Below, in pieces: positions 52,153 to 60,195 of a stretch of DNA of 64,000 nucleotides. Each line of letters opens with the position of its first letter. The stretch's first letter is position 1. Source of the DNA: Alkalinema sp. CACIAM 70d (GTDB taxonomy: Bacteria; Cyanobacteriota; Cyanobacteriia; Leptolyngbyales; Leptolyngbyaceae). The stretch covers positions 1 through 64,000 of the forward strand of contig MUGG01000190.1 of assembly GCA_002148405.1 (NCBI GenBank), read 5' to 3'. The notes below the pieces were generated by a model. The model was given only the letters and a program-made list of their open reading frames with translations, made no database searches and was not told the origin of the DNA. Position numbers and translations under genes: made by a program.

Positions 52153-52541
52153 AGGTCAACTTAGCCTAATTGATGCCTCAAGTCTATCAAATCAAGTCTA
52201 TTAAGCAACTTTGGAAGAAAGCCCAACGTTACGCTTAAGTCATCAGTATTTTTTCGTGGCGACCTGATCTTTCCATTGCAGACCCGCACGATGGGTGGTG
52301 TGAGAGGGAAGGGTTAAAATCTCTCCTCGACCCGATTAGACAGCCCAACTTACACTGGAGCCACAGCTTCATCTTGACGCGCATTATTCTCCCCTTCTCG
52401 TTACCTGTAAATCAAGCCATTTGGGTATTTAGTAAAACCGCAATCTGACATTTTGACGAGAAAATCTGAAAAATAGTTGACAATGTCAGATTCATGAGTT
52501 AGCTTTGGGATATCAAAGAACTCCGAGAGGCGGAGGTTGTC
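52153..52541. other. Island left spacer: possible intron remnant and promoter dyad
   Basis: At about 52281-52340 the sequence CCGCACGATGGGTGGTGTG and the following GAGAGGG..CTCTCC resemble the 3' end (domains V-VI) of a bacterial group II intron, but this is from memory. At 52442-52492 lies the 11-bp inverted repeat and a TTGACA. Confidence 0.35.
52442..52492. promoter_or_regulatory. 11-bp inverted repeat around a TTGACA element
   Basis: AATCTGACATT (52442-52452) and AATGTCAGATT (52482-52492) are perfect reverse complements with a 29-base spacer. A TTGACA (52477-52482) touches the right arm, about 60 bases before the first island gene. It is a good candidate operator for the HTH protein encoded in the island. 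Confidence 0.5.
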
Positions 52542-53174
52542 ATGCCTGATGGAGATATTGTCCATAGCAGACTCAGGCGGCTTTATCAAAAACCGTACAA
52601 GTGGCTTTGTGAAGGAACCGCAACTAACGATGAATGTGCAAGGGCTGTGCTGGAGAAACTCAAGCAAGATATCAAAGCTAAAGGTGATCTCCCCATCTTG
52701 CTGGCTCAAGCAATGGCGGCTAGTGTTGCACAAATAATTAGCAATCCTGAAGAAGCTAGGGAAAGCGACTTTGCCAAACTTAGTTTGGAATTCGACAACC
52801 TAGTTCATCAGCCAGATGGATCACCTTACATCAAAGAGTTGATACTACGCGCAGGTAAGGGGTATCTCAACGACCTTAGAAGTAGACGAGAAGTAGATAT
52901 TGCACATACTTCAGAGGCTATTTGGAGACGGTATGCTCATGAAGTGTATGAATCGGAGTTTAAAGAACGTATTCCATTGACTTCAGAGCACTATGCAGGC
53001 GTTACTCAAGAAATTCTTGACAAGCGAATTGAGGGAATGCAGCCAAGTATAGATTCTGGGATTCAACAATTTGCCCAAGCTGCTATCAGGAATCAAAGTG
53101 TAGCCAAGCTATCTATGCCCCGACGTTCTTCTCGAAAAGCAATTGATTTAGATGAAGATCTTTTAGCAGGTTAA
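52542..53174 (+). CDS. Island gene 1: unknown helical protein
   Basis: A 210-residue soluble protein, largely helical, with no domain I recognise. A strong ribosome site GGAGG (52532-52536) lies 5 bases before the ATG, so the start is firm. The C-terminus is basic then acidic (RRSSRKAIDLDEDLLAG) and ends with glycine. Its TAA is 5 bp before the QueC-like gene, so the two are translationally linked. By position it may be the substrate or partner of that enzyme, as QatB is for QatC, but I see no sequence evidence of that. A+T-rich with few GATCGC words, as for the whole island. Confidence 0.7.
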   Translation: MPDGDIVHSRLRRLYQKPYKWLCEGTATNDECARAVLEKLKQDIKAKGDLPILLAQAMAASVAQIISNPEEARESDFAKLSLEFDNLVHQPDGSPYIKELILRAGKGYLNDLRSRREVDIAHTSEAIWRRYAHEVYESEFKERIPLTSEHYAGVTQEILDKRIEGMQPSIDSGIQQFAQAAIRNQSVAKLSMPRRSSRKAIDLDEDLLAG

Positions 53175-53179
53175 GCAAA

Positions 53180-54610
53180 ATGGAAAGACAAAGTAAGCAA
53201 ACTTCCGATTTCACCTTGCTTTTCGAGTCTGTGATGAGCAGTGGTGGAAATATCTGCTTATATGATCACTCTAGAAATAAAGAAAGCAATGTGAGAATTG
53301 CTGTAGATGATAGCGCATTTAGTTGCCGAATACAAAAGGAATTTCCTTCTATAATTGCTGATCTTATTGATCTAGCAGTTGCTATTCATGCGGCTGATCG
53401 TTTGACTTTTCAAAGTCTGAGACAGCAGCAAACTCAGATTCATGTTGTTCTTCCAATACGTCATCCAGAGATTCTAAATCAAAGCTCTTTCCAAGATAAG
53501 CTCTCTAGTCTTCTCGGATGGGCTACCGGGAGCAGATGGATATTTGAATTTTCCCAAAGAGTTGATTTGGGACGTGTTGTCGAGCAACAACCCCTACTTA
53601 CCTCATCTGATCCCTATATAAATGAAGTAGTACTTTGGAGTGGTGGACTTGATGCTTTAGCTGGTCTTTATACTCGCCTTAAGGAAAACCATCAAATATC
53701 TTTCATGCTATTTGGAACAGGAAGTAATGACAACTCCTATGCACGTCAAGGACAGATATTTCAAGCACTCCTACCATCTTTTCCTAATCGATTAAATCTT
53801 TGTAGAGTTCCAATTCGTTTTTCTGAAAGCAATTTGCATATAAAAAATAAAATTTCTCGTGCAAGGGGCATTGTATTCACGTTGCTTGGCTCAGCTTGCG
53901 CATATCTTATGGGCCAGCAAGTTTTGCACTTATATGAAAATGGTATTGGTGCAGTTAATCTCCCCTATCGAAAATCTGCTGTTGGTCTTGATCATTCTCG
54001 GTCAGTTCATCCTTTAACCCTTCTTCGGGTTAGCGATTTGGTGTCAGAGCTTGTAGGAGAGGGATTTAGAGTACAAAATCCCTTCCTTTTTTGGACAAAA
54101 GCTGAGATGTGCCAGCAGTTAGCAAAAGATATGAAGTATGACTTGCCCGCTTTGACTATTTCATGTGACAGTCCGCATCGTAAGCAACCTATTCAATGTG
54201 GCTACTGCTCATCTTGCATATTGAGAAAACAGGCACTTGCTGCCTCACGGGTAGAAGACCAAACTTATTACATAGTGCCTCATAACGATCGTCCAGTGAG
54301 TGACATCAGGTTGTATCTTCAGAATATGCTGACGCAAGTTTCTACGCTTAAGGGATTGCTAAATTGTTCAGAAAATGCGATTTCCCAGTGGGAGTCATTA
54401 ACTCGAAGATTCCCTAGCCTTGACGACATAGTAGATAGGACTCATGGGATAGAAGGCTTAACACCTCCTGAAATGAGGAAAAATTTAATTCGGCTCTATC
54501 AAACTTACGTTTTGGAGTGGGATGCTGTAGAGCCTCAAATTTTAGGAGATTTCTTGAGTCAAGTTATCGATCAGCCAATAATTCAAGATTTTCAGATGGC
54601 GATTCAGTAA
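53180..54610 (+). CDS. Island gene 2: QueC-like (QatC-type) PP-loop enzyme
   Basis: A 476-residue protein whose middle is related to QueC, the ATP-dependent 7-cyano-7-deazaguanine synthase. The PP-loop reads LWSGGLDAL (SGGLD at 154-158), and a zinc-site cysteine set is complete: Cys329, Cys340, Cys343 and Cys346 (CGYCSSC). It has about 150 extra N-terminal and 120 extra C-terminal residues compared with housekeeping QueC, resembling the longer QueC-like proteins of the Qat (QatC) and type IV CBASS (Cap9) anti-phage systems. No queD, queE or folE gene is nearby, arguing against queuosine synthesis. Confidence 0.8.
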   Translation: MERQSKQTSDFTLLFESVMSSGGNICLYDHSRNKESNVRIAVDDSAFSCRIQKEFPSIIADLIDLAVAIHAADRLTFQSLRQQQTQIHVVLPIRHPEILNQSSFQDKLSSLLGWATGSRWIFEFSQRVDLGRVVEQQPLLTSSDPYINEVVLWSGGLDALAGLYTRLKENHQISFMLFGTGSNDNSYARQGQIFQALLPSFPNRLNLCRVPIRFSESNLHIKNKISRARGIVFTLLGSACAYLMGQQVLHLYENGIGAVNLPYRKSAVGLDHSRSVHPLTLLRVSDLVSELVGEGFRVQNPFLFWTKAEMCQQLAKDMKYDLPALTISCDSPHRKQPIQCGYCSSCILRKQALAASRVEDQTYYIVPHNDRPVSDIRLYLQNMLTQVSTLKGLLNCSENAISQWESLTRRFPSLDDIVDRTHGIEGLTPPEMRKNLIRLYQTYVLEWDAVEPQILGDFLSQVIDQPIIQDFQMAIQ

Positions 54611-54628
54611 GGGTTGAAGGGAAACGCT

Positions 54629-55822
54629 ATGGCTAACAACGTTCTCGACAATATTGATTTACGGAAATTAGGAGAACTCCTACAACAAGCGCGGAAGAAG
54701 AGTGGGCTGACCCAAGCTGATGCGGCTAAGGTTATTGACGCTGCACGCACCACCATTGTTGCCATTGAAAAGGGAGAGCGGCGTCTTAAGCCGAATGAAT
54801 TAATAAAATTAGCTCGTGCCTACGGGCGAGCTGTCAGCGATTTCGTTCGTTCCAGTCCTGTCACTGAGCCATTTGAGGTTCAGTTCCGCGCTGCTTATCA
54901 GCGAAATGAACAGGAAGAAGCACGAATAGCTCCAATTATTGAGCGGTTTGAGGAACTGTGTCGAAATTACTTGGAGCTAGAAAAGATAATGGATGCCCCA
55001 ATTCCGCGTAACTATCCTCAAGAATATGACGTGGCTAGTATGCCGATAGAGGCAGCGGCGGAAAGTATTGCGATCTCAGAGCGCCAGCGGCTTGGACTCG
55101 GTGATGGTCCAATTCCAAGGCTGCGAGACATCTTAGAGCAGAATGTAGGGATTAGGGTATTCTACCTAAACATGCCAGCGAAATATTCAGAAATTTACAG
55201 CTATGATGAACAGATTGGTGGCTGTATGGCAATAAACCTGGGTCACTATGAAGAACGGCGGCGTTGGTCTATGGCTCATGGCTATCTCCATTTTTTAGCT
55301 CATAGACGGAAGCCTGTCGTTGATTTTGAGGGGCAATATAAAAGGATCCCAGAAAGTGAGCGATTAGCAGAAGCTTTTCCAAAGTATTTTCTAATGCCCA
55401 CAAGTGGCTTGCTGAGTCGATTTAACGATATGTATCGCACTCATGGCAAGTTCACTCCAACTAATTTGTTTACTCTTGCTCATTATTATGGGGTGTCCAT
55501 AGAAGCCCTTGTTTATCGGTTAGAAGATATGGAGCTTCTGCCATCAGGAACTTGGGATCGGTTGCGTGATCGAGGATTAAAGGTTAGAAAAGTACAGCAA
55601 GAACTAGGTTTAGAAGAGATCAAGCATCGGGCTGACATACTCCCTATCCACTATCAACATCTTGCTATTGAAGCTTTAGAGCAAGGACTTATTACCGAAG
55701 GACGCTTTGCAGATTTCCTTGGTGTTGATCGGTTAGAAGCTCGACGCATAGCAGATGCATTACGTGAACATTCCAGCGGGATGCTGGAAGAATCTGCTTA
55801 TCTAGATTTGCGTCAGGCATAA
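54629..55822 (+). CDS. Island gene 3: XRE-HTH / ImmA-IrrE-like protein
   Basis: A 397-residue protein. Residues about 12-70 are an XRE-type helix-turn-helix (LGELLQQARKKSGLTQADAAKVI, then TTIVAIEKGERRLKP). Residues about 160-290 match the ImmA/IrrE (DUF955) metallopeptidase domain, but the zinc motif at 217-221 is HGYLH, where HExxH is expected; the catalytic glutamate is glycine. The final 90 residues are an extra helical domain. ATG at 54629 is chosen, with AAGGGA upstream; 18 bp from gene 2 and 18 bp to gene 4. Likely the autoregulator of the island. Confidence 0.82.
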   Translation: MANNVLDNIDLRKLGELLQQARKKSGLTQADAAKVIDAARTTIVAIEKGERRLKPNELIKLARAYGRAVSDFVRSSPVTEPFEVQFRAAYQRNEQEEARIAPIIERFEELCRNYLELEKIMDAPIPRNYPQEYDVASMPIEAAAESIAISERQRLGLGDGPIPRLRDILEQNVGIRVFYLNMPAKYSEIYSYDEQIGGCMAINLGHYEERRRWSMAHGYLHFLAHRRKPVVDFEGQYKRIPESERLAEAFPKYFLMPTSGLLSRFNDMYRTHGKFTPTNLFTLAHYYGVSIEALVYRLEDMELLPSGTWDRLRDRGLKVRKVQQELGLEEIKHRADILPIHYQHLAIEALEQGLITEGRFADFLGVDRLEARRIADALREHSSGMLEESAYLDLRQA

Positions 55823-55840
55823 GACATTGGGAGACAAGTT

Positions 55841-56392
55841 ATGGAAATCAAACACTCCCATATAGTTCTTGATGCCTGTTGTGTCTTGAACTTCTGTGCT
55901 TCTGGATATTTGATCGAGATTATACAGTCCATACCAGCTCAAGTCGTAGTTACTGAAGTCGTTAGAGAAAGAGAATTGCTAACGCTCCAACGCTTGGCAG
56001 GCGAGAATAATGAAGATACAAATCAGTTTGAAGCAGCTATGGAAAAGGGGCTACTTGCAGTTGCAGATTTTAATTCTGAGAGTGAGGAAGAAACCTTTGT
56101 AAACTATGTTTTTGAGCTGGGAGATGATGGTGAGTCAGCAACCTGTGCAATTGCGGTTCATCGAAAATGGGCGATCGCTACCGATGATAAAAAAGCAATT
56201 TCCTTTTTTCAACGGGAAGCACCCAATCTGCAAATATTATCGACTTTAGCAATAGTCAAGCATTGGTCAGAGGTAGAGAATGTTTCTTCTGCTACTTTAC
56301 GATCTGTGCTTACCGCTATACGAACCAGGGGACGCTACATCCCACACCGAAACCATCCCTTACTAGACTGGTGGGAAGATATGATGCAATGA
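55841..56392 (+). CDS. Island gene 4: PIN-like nuclease
   Basis: A 183-residue protein with PIN-fold acidic residues in order: Asp11 (IVLDACCVLNF), Glu39/43 (VVTEVVRERE), the Asp95-Asp96 and Glu98 in LGDDGESATCAIAV, and Asp115-116 (AIATDDKKAI). The layout is that of VapC-type and DUF3368-type ribonucleases. Follows gene 3 by 18 bp, so the HTH/DUF955 protein may control or neutralise it, as in toxin-antitoxin pairs. A plausible effector of the island. The single GCGATCGC word of the island lies inside this gene. Confidence 0.75.
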   Translation: MEIKHSHIVLDACCVLNFCASGYLIEIIQSIPAQVVVTEVVRERELLTLQRLAGENNEDTNQFEAAMEKGLLAVADFNSESEEETFVNYVFELGDDGESATCAIAVHRKWAIATDDKKAISFFQREAPNLQILSTLAIVKHWSEVENVSSATLRSVLTAIRTRGRYIPHRNHPLLDWWEDMMQ

Positions 56393-56556
56393 ACTCGAAA
56401 CTGCAAGTAAGTTCATCTGGGTATCTGGCAGTAGCTTGCGTAGCTGTATAAGGCAAAGTTCACTTGCTGCGAGTTGACTTTGCTGAAAATAGTCTAGCAT
56501 TGCCCGTTAGGTGCGACGATCGGTTGTACTAGGCCAATGATAAAGTCTTTCTAGAT

Positions 56557-56822
56557 TTTTGCCGGAAAATGACTGCCCACGAAACAATCTGAAAGGCCGA
56601 TCGAACTGTGCATCACACAGATGGGTGAGAAACTACACGATCGCTCTCAACTACTACGATCGCTGCTTTCGCGGATGGGATTCTGGGCCAATGAACTGAT
56701 CGCTTTTGCAACACCCCGTGAGGTGCCTACAGTCTGCCAGATGAATAAACTTGTAGATCACCTCAGCTTCATCGTTACCGTTAACGCAGCCGTTCACGAC
56801 TCAATATATCGAACGATTTGCA
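56557..56822 (-). pseudogene. Degenerate inverted copy B of the small-gene locus
   Basis: Read on the minus strand, it matches the window positions about 380-608: the end of the small gene (ILSRERLR then stop) and the downstream 200 bases with the covarying hairpin (56721-56763). The coding part upstream of the last dozen codons is lost or scrambled (stop codons in frame). Confidence 0.7.
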
Positions 56823-57112
56823 ATCACAAATATGCTTGTCCTAACGATTTTGGCTACCGCTATAATTTTGCCGATCGCCCTATGACATTGCCAAATATTA
56901 CAGGATTGCAAAATTTTGAAATACGGTTGACAGAACCTTCGTTTGTCCGTAGTCTTGTTTCTCATAGCTGAGTACAACCGTGTTTCAACACCCCGATGGA
57001 ATCAGCTTAAGCTCCCGAAAATTAAGGCGCTACCCAACGTTGCTGGTAACAACAGAGGGCAGCTAAACCCCCAAGCTGGTCTAAGCAGCTAGGCGGTCTG
57101 ACACGGATTGTA

Positions 57113-57164
57113 ACATTCGATCGGGCCACCCTACTTGTCCTGCGCAAAAGGGTGGCTTTAATTT
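57113..57164 (+). promoter_or_regulatory. Conserved leader hairpin before small orphan gene (copy C)
   Basis: TAACATTCGATCG, then GGGCCACCC (57123-57131) / GGGTGGCTT (57150-57158), then TAATTTTTGGGG. It matches the leader at 30-85 in order and spacing, with pairing kept. Confidence 0.55.
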
Positions 57165-57203
57165 TTGGGGTTTCCTCCCGTCCCTACAATCAGGAGAAAT
57201 CCC

Positions 57204-57431
57204 ATGTTTACTGGCTTCGGCGGCAGCGATCGCCCAGAAACTTCGATCGACGATTCCCGCAGACCCTTCCAAATCTACCTGCTCGGTACCCGCGAAGAAA
57301 TTCAAGCCACGATTAATCAACTGCAAGTGGTGCGGTTTTGCGATCGCATTCGCTGGAGTCCCCCCATTCCGGTGTTGGGTTCTGACTGGAAATACATCAG
57401 CATGATGGAACGAGATCGGGCTTTGGAGTAG
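57204..57431 (+). CDS. Small orphan protein, copy C
   Basis: A 75-residue protein, paralogous to the one at 190-408 over residues 22-75 (FQIYLLGTREEIQATINQL, DRIRWSPPIPV and the YISMMERDR end). AGGAGAA lies just before the ATG at 57204, as in copy A; an upstream in-frame ATG at 57165 falls inside the leader and is rejected. Function unknown. The gene and leader are next to the inverted copy B and the right edge of the island. Confidence 0.65.
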   Translation: MFTGFGGSDRPETSIDDSRRPFQIYLLGTREEIQATINQLQVVRFCDRIRWSPPIPVLGSDWKYISMMERDRALE

Positions 57432-58063
57432 GGGCGATCGACGAGTTGTCCTAAGGAGAGGCAAAACCGGGATTCAGAATCAGTGATTTGTTGACTGCAA
57501 ATACTGAAGACAATTCCGGTTTTGATGAAAAAACAATCGATTGCCTATGCGAAATAGAATGTCAACGGCAATGATTGTGACAACCCGAATCAGACTATTT
57601 TGCTTAAGAATTCATTAAGTAGGCATAACAAGCTGTCATTAAGTAGACATCACAAGCTGTTACCTAATAGCATCAGCGCTTGTATCGTTTTCTTGACGTT
57701 ACAAGCAAGTATTTCTTCAGCAGGATGCAAACCTGATTAGCTAATTTTTATTATCGACAGTAAATCATAGAGCCTAGATTTCTATGCATTTGTGATTAGC
57801 CTCTATCACGTCATAACAACTCCAAAGTTTTTGAGGAGACGCCTCATCCAGCCTAACTAATCAAGACTCTGAGCTGTCGAATTTGAAACACCTAACAATT
57901 GAATCCCTAAAAATTGTGATTCCAGTGAAATGCGATCGCGTTTTTGAGGGGGTTTGATTGATTGCGTGTGATTTTGTATTGGACATTTAACGGCTGTCAA
58001 ACTTGATTTCCAAGGCTGAAAAGGTTCTTCAGGGGGCACTCGATTGTTTGTTCAGGGTTAACT
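57432..58063. other. Intergenic with long inverted repeat and a tandem pair
   Basis: AAAACCGGGATT (about 57465-57476) and AATTCCGGTTTT (about 57513-57524) can form a stem after copy C. A 24-bp tandem pair is at 57613-57660. No gene is seen; the end holds the promoter for the copper-oxidase-like gene. Confidence 0.5.
57613..57660 (+). repeat. 24-bp tandem pair
   Basis: CATTAAGTAGGCATAACAAG-TGT-type units at 57613-57636 and 57637-57660, differing at two positions. Confidence 0.8.
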
Positions 58064-60184
58064 ATGTTGCAAAGCGGATTGAAATGGCTACGTCACCGAC
58101 TAGTCGCGTTATTCACTTATCCTGGGATCCTCCTCAGCCTTTTGATTTGGTTCTGTTTGAGCCTATTTGCACCCACAGCCCTTGCCACAGCTCTTGCCAA
58201 GGATCAATTACTGACTCCCCTAGCGCCTCCCTCACTCAAAAGCCCATCCGCTGAAACGCCTCTTACGCTCCGCGAACCAGCCCCTGTCCAACTCGCCCAA
58301 GCAAACATCTGCGCTGACCTCGACACCAGCGCTTACTACCGCATTACCGCGCGCCACAGCAGTAAGTCGATCGATGTTTATGGGGGACAGACCAGTAATG
58401 GTGCAGCACTGATCCAATGGCCCTACCAAGGCGGTGCCAACCAACAATGGCAATTGAAGCGCCTAACCGATGGCTACTACACCATCAACGCTCGCCACAG
58501 CCAAAAAAGTGCCGATGTGACCGGAGCGAGCCGCGATAATGGGGCCAAATTGATTCAATGGCAAAACACCAATAGTGACAGTCAGCGCTGGTGTTTTCAA
58601 CCGACCGGAGATGGCTACTATCGCATCCTTGCTAAACACAGCCAAAAGGCGATCGATGTCCCCGGTGCCAGCCAAAACAACGGGGTTCAACTGATTCAAT
58701 GGCAAGCCCACACGGGAACCAATCAACAATGGCAGCTCACCCCCGTAGCAGCGATCCCGACGGCTCCCAGTCCCGCGATCGAAGGACAATGGAGTAGCCG
58801 CATTGCCTTCCCCTCAGTGCCCGTCGCGGCAGCCCTGCTCCCCAATGGCAAAGTGGTCACTTGGTCTTCCTTTGACCGCAATACATTCGTTGGCAATCAA
58901 GGCCCGCAGCAAACCTATACAGCCGTCTTCGATCCCCAGACCAACCAAGTCCAGGAAAACCTGGTGACCAACACCAACCACGACATGTTCTGTCCCGGAA
59001 CCGCCCTGTTGGGGGATGGCCGGTTATTGGTGAATGGGGGCGGCCCTACGGTTGCGACCACCAGTATTTTTGATGGGCAAACCAATCAGTGGAATCGGTC
59101 TGCGGATATGGCCCAGCGGCGTTGGTACAACACCTCCGTCACCCTGCCTAACGGCGAAGTCTTCACCCTAGGCGGCAACCGCACCTCTGGCCTAGACGGT
59201 CGAGGTGAAATTTGGAATCTCACTCAAGGTTGGCGGACGCTGACCAGTGCGATCATGAATCCCTTTTACAGTGGGAATTCGCTCAACCGCGCTGAAGAGC
59301 ATCCCCGCTTGGTAGTCGCGCCCAATGGCAAGCTGTTTGGGGCGGGCCCCACTCCTAACATGCAGTGGCTTGATCTGAGTGGCAGTGGGTCTTACCAAGC
59401 CGCTGGCCAGCGGGGCAACGATATCTTTAATCAAAACGGCGTCTATGTCATGTACGACGTGGGGAAAGTCCTATCCGCTGGGGGCAATCCCAATTACGAC
59501 GGCGCAAACTCTGAGACGACTGCCTCCAGTAGCGCTGCCTATACGATCGATATCAACAACAATCAAGCCACAGTCCAACAAGTCCCCTCCATGCGTTATC
59601 CCCGCGCCTATGGCAACGGCGTTGTACTACCCGATGGGAAGGTCTTGATGGTCGGTGGGTTAAATAACGGCAAAGCCTTTAGTGACAATGGTGCAATCCT
59701 CGCCGCAGAAATGTTCAATCCCAGCACCAATAGTTGGTCAACCATGGCCAGCATGGCGACACCCCGAACCTATCACTCCGTGGCGTTACTGCTGCCCGAT
59801 GGACGAGTCTTAGCTGGGGGCGGCGGATTGTGTGGGAGTTGTGGCGTCAATCATGCGGATGCTGAAATTTATAGTCCACCCTATTTATTTAATGGCAGCC
59901 GTCCCACGATTACCAGTGCACCAGCAGCCGTGGGTTACAGCCAAAACTTTACGGTTCAGGCCAGTAGCGATGTCACGGAGTTCACCCTGGTTCGATCGTC
60001 GTCCGTCACCCACAGCATTAATACCGATCAGCGCTTTAAGCGGGTCAGCTTTACGGGCAGTGGGGGAAATTACACCTTAAACTTGAATTCAAATGCCAAC
60101 GTGACGCCTCCCGGTTACTACATGCTATTTGCCTTGAATAGTCGGGGTGTGCCCAGTGTGTCCAAAATTATTCGTGTAGGCTAG
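58064..60184 (+). CDS. Secreted copper radical oxidase (AA5, galactose-oxidase-like) with ricin-type domain
   Basis: A 706-residue exported protein. After a membrane/signal segment (about 15-45) comes a ricin-type beta-trefoil (CBM13, about 82-228) with three repeats (ITARHSSKSIDV, INARHSQKSADV, ILAKHSQKAIDV). A kelch-propeller oxidase domain follows with all known AA5 ligands: Cys310 (MFCPG) and Tyr355 (RRWYNTS) of the Cys-Tyr cofactor, Tyr570-His571 (PRTYHSVALLLPDGR) and His650 (VTHSINTDQR). The C-terminal DUF1929 domain is complete. It should oxidise a primary alcohol or aldehyde outside the cell with release of H2O2; the substrate is unknown. The next gene is 11 bp away. Confidence 0.88.
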   Translation: MLQSGLKWLRHRLVALFTYPGILLSLLIWFCLSLFAPTALATALAKDQLLTPLAPPSLKSPSAETPLTLREPAPVQLAQANICADLDTSAYYRITARHSSKSIDVYGGQTSNGAALIQWPYQGGANQQWQLKRLTDGYYTINARHSQKSADVTGASRDNGAKLIQWQNTNSDSQRWCFQPTGDGYYRILAKHSQKAIDVPGASQNNGVQLIQWQAHTGTNQQWQLTPVAAIPTAPSPAIEGQWSSRIAFPSVPVAAALLPNGKVVTWSSFDRNTFVGNQGPQQTYTAVFDPQTNQVQENLVTNTNHDMFCPGTALLGDGRLLVNGGGPTVATTSIFDGQTNQWNRSADMAQRRWYNTSVTLPNGEVFTLGGNRTSGLDGRGEIWNLTQGWRTLTSAIMNPFYSGNSLNRAEEHPRLVVAPNGKLFGAGPTPNMQWLDLSGSGSYQAAGQRGNDIFNQNGVYVMYDVGKVLSAGGNPNYDGANSETTASSSAAYTIDINNNQATVQQVPSMRYPRAYGNGVVLPDGKVLMVGGLNNGKAFSDNGAILAAEMFNPSTNSWSTMASMATPRTYHSVALLLPDGRVLAGGGGLCGSCGVNHADAEIYSPPYLFNGSRPTITSAPAAVGYSQNFTVQASSDVTEFTLVRSSSVTHSINTDQRFKRVSFTGSGGNYTLNLNSNANVTPPGYYMLFALNSRGVPSVSKIIRVG

Positions 60185-60195
60185 GAGGCCCTGTG

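Larger units (their letters stand above)
56393..57203. other. Island right spacer and repeated small-gene locus
   Basis: It holds a weak stem-loop GCAAAGT (56453-56459) / ACTTTGC (56477-56483) after the last island gene, the inverted degenerate copy B (56557-56822) and the leader of copy C (57107-57165). A 116-codon plus-strand frame at 56621-56971 runs antisense to copy B and is not considered a gene. Confidence 0.6.

Noticed and set aside
52401..52733. 110-codon minus-strand frame at the island start
   Set aside because: It overlaps the well-supported start of island gene 1 and the promoter dyad in antisense.
52542..56392. Complete Qat (qatABCD) system or type IV CBASS
   Set aside because: The QueC-like gene fits, but there is no QatA-type ATPase, no TatD-like QatD, and no CD-NTase, TGT or OGG gene in or beside the island.
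56621..56971. 116-codon plus-strand frame
   Set aside because: It runs antisense over the degenerate copy B of the small-gene locus and has no ribosome site or known similarity.
57081..57464. 127-codon minus-strand frame
   Set aside because: It overlaps copy C and its leader in antisense; copy C has a paralogue and a ribosome site.
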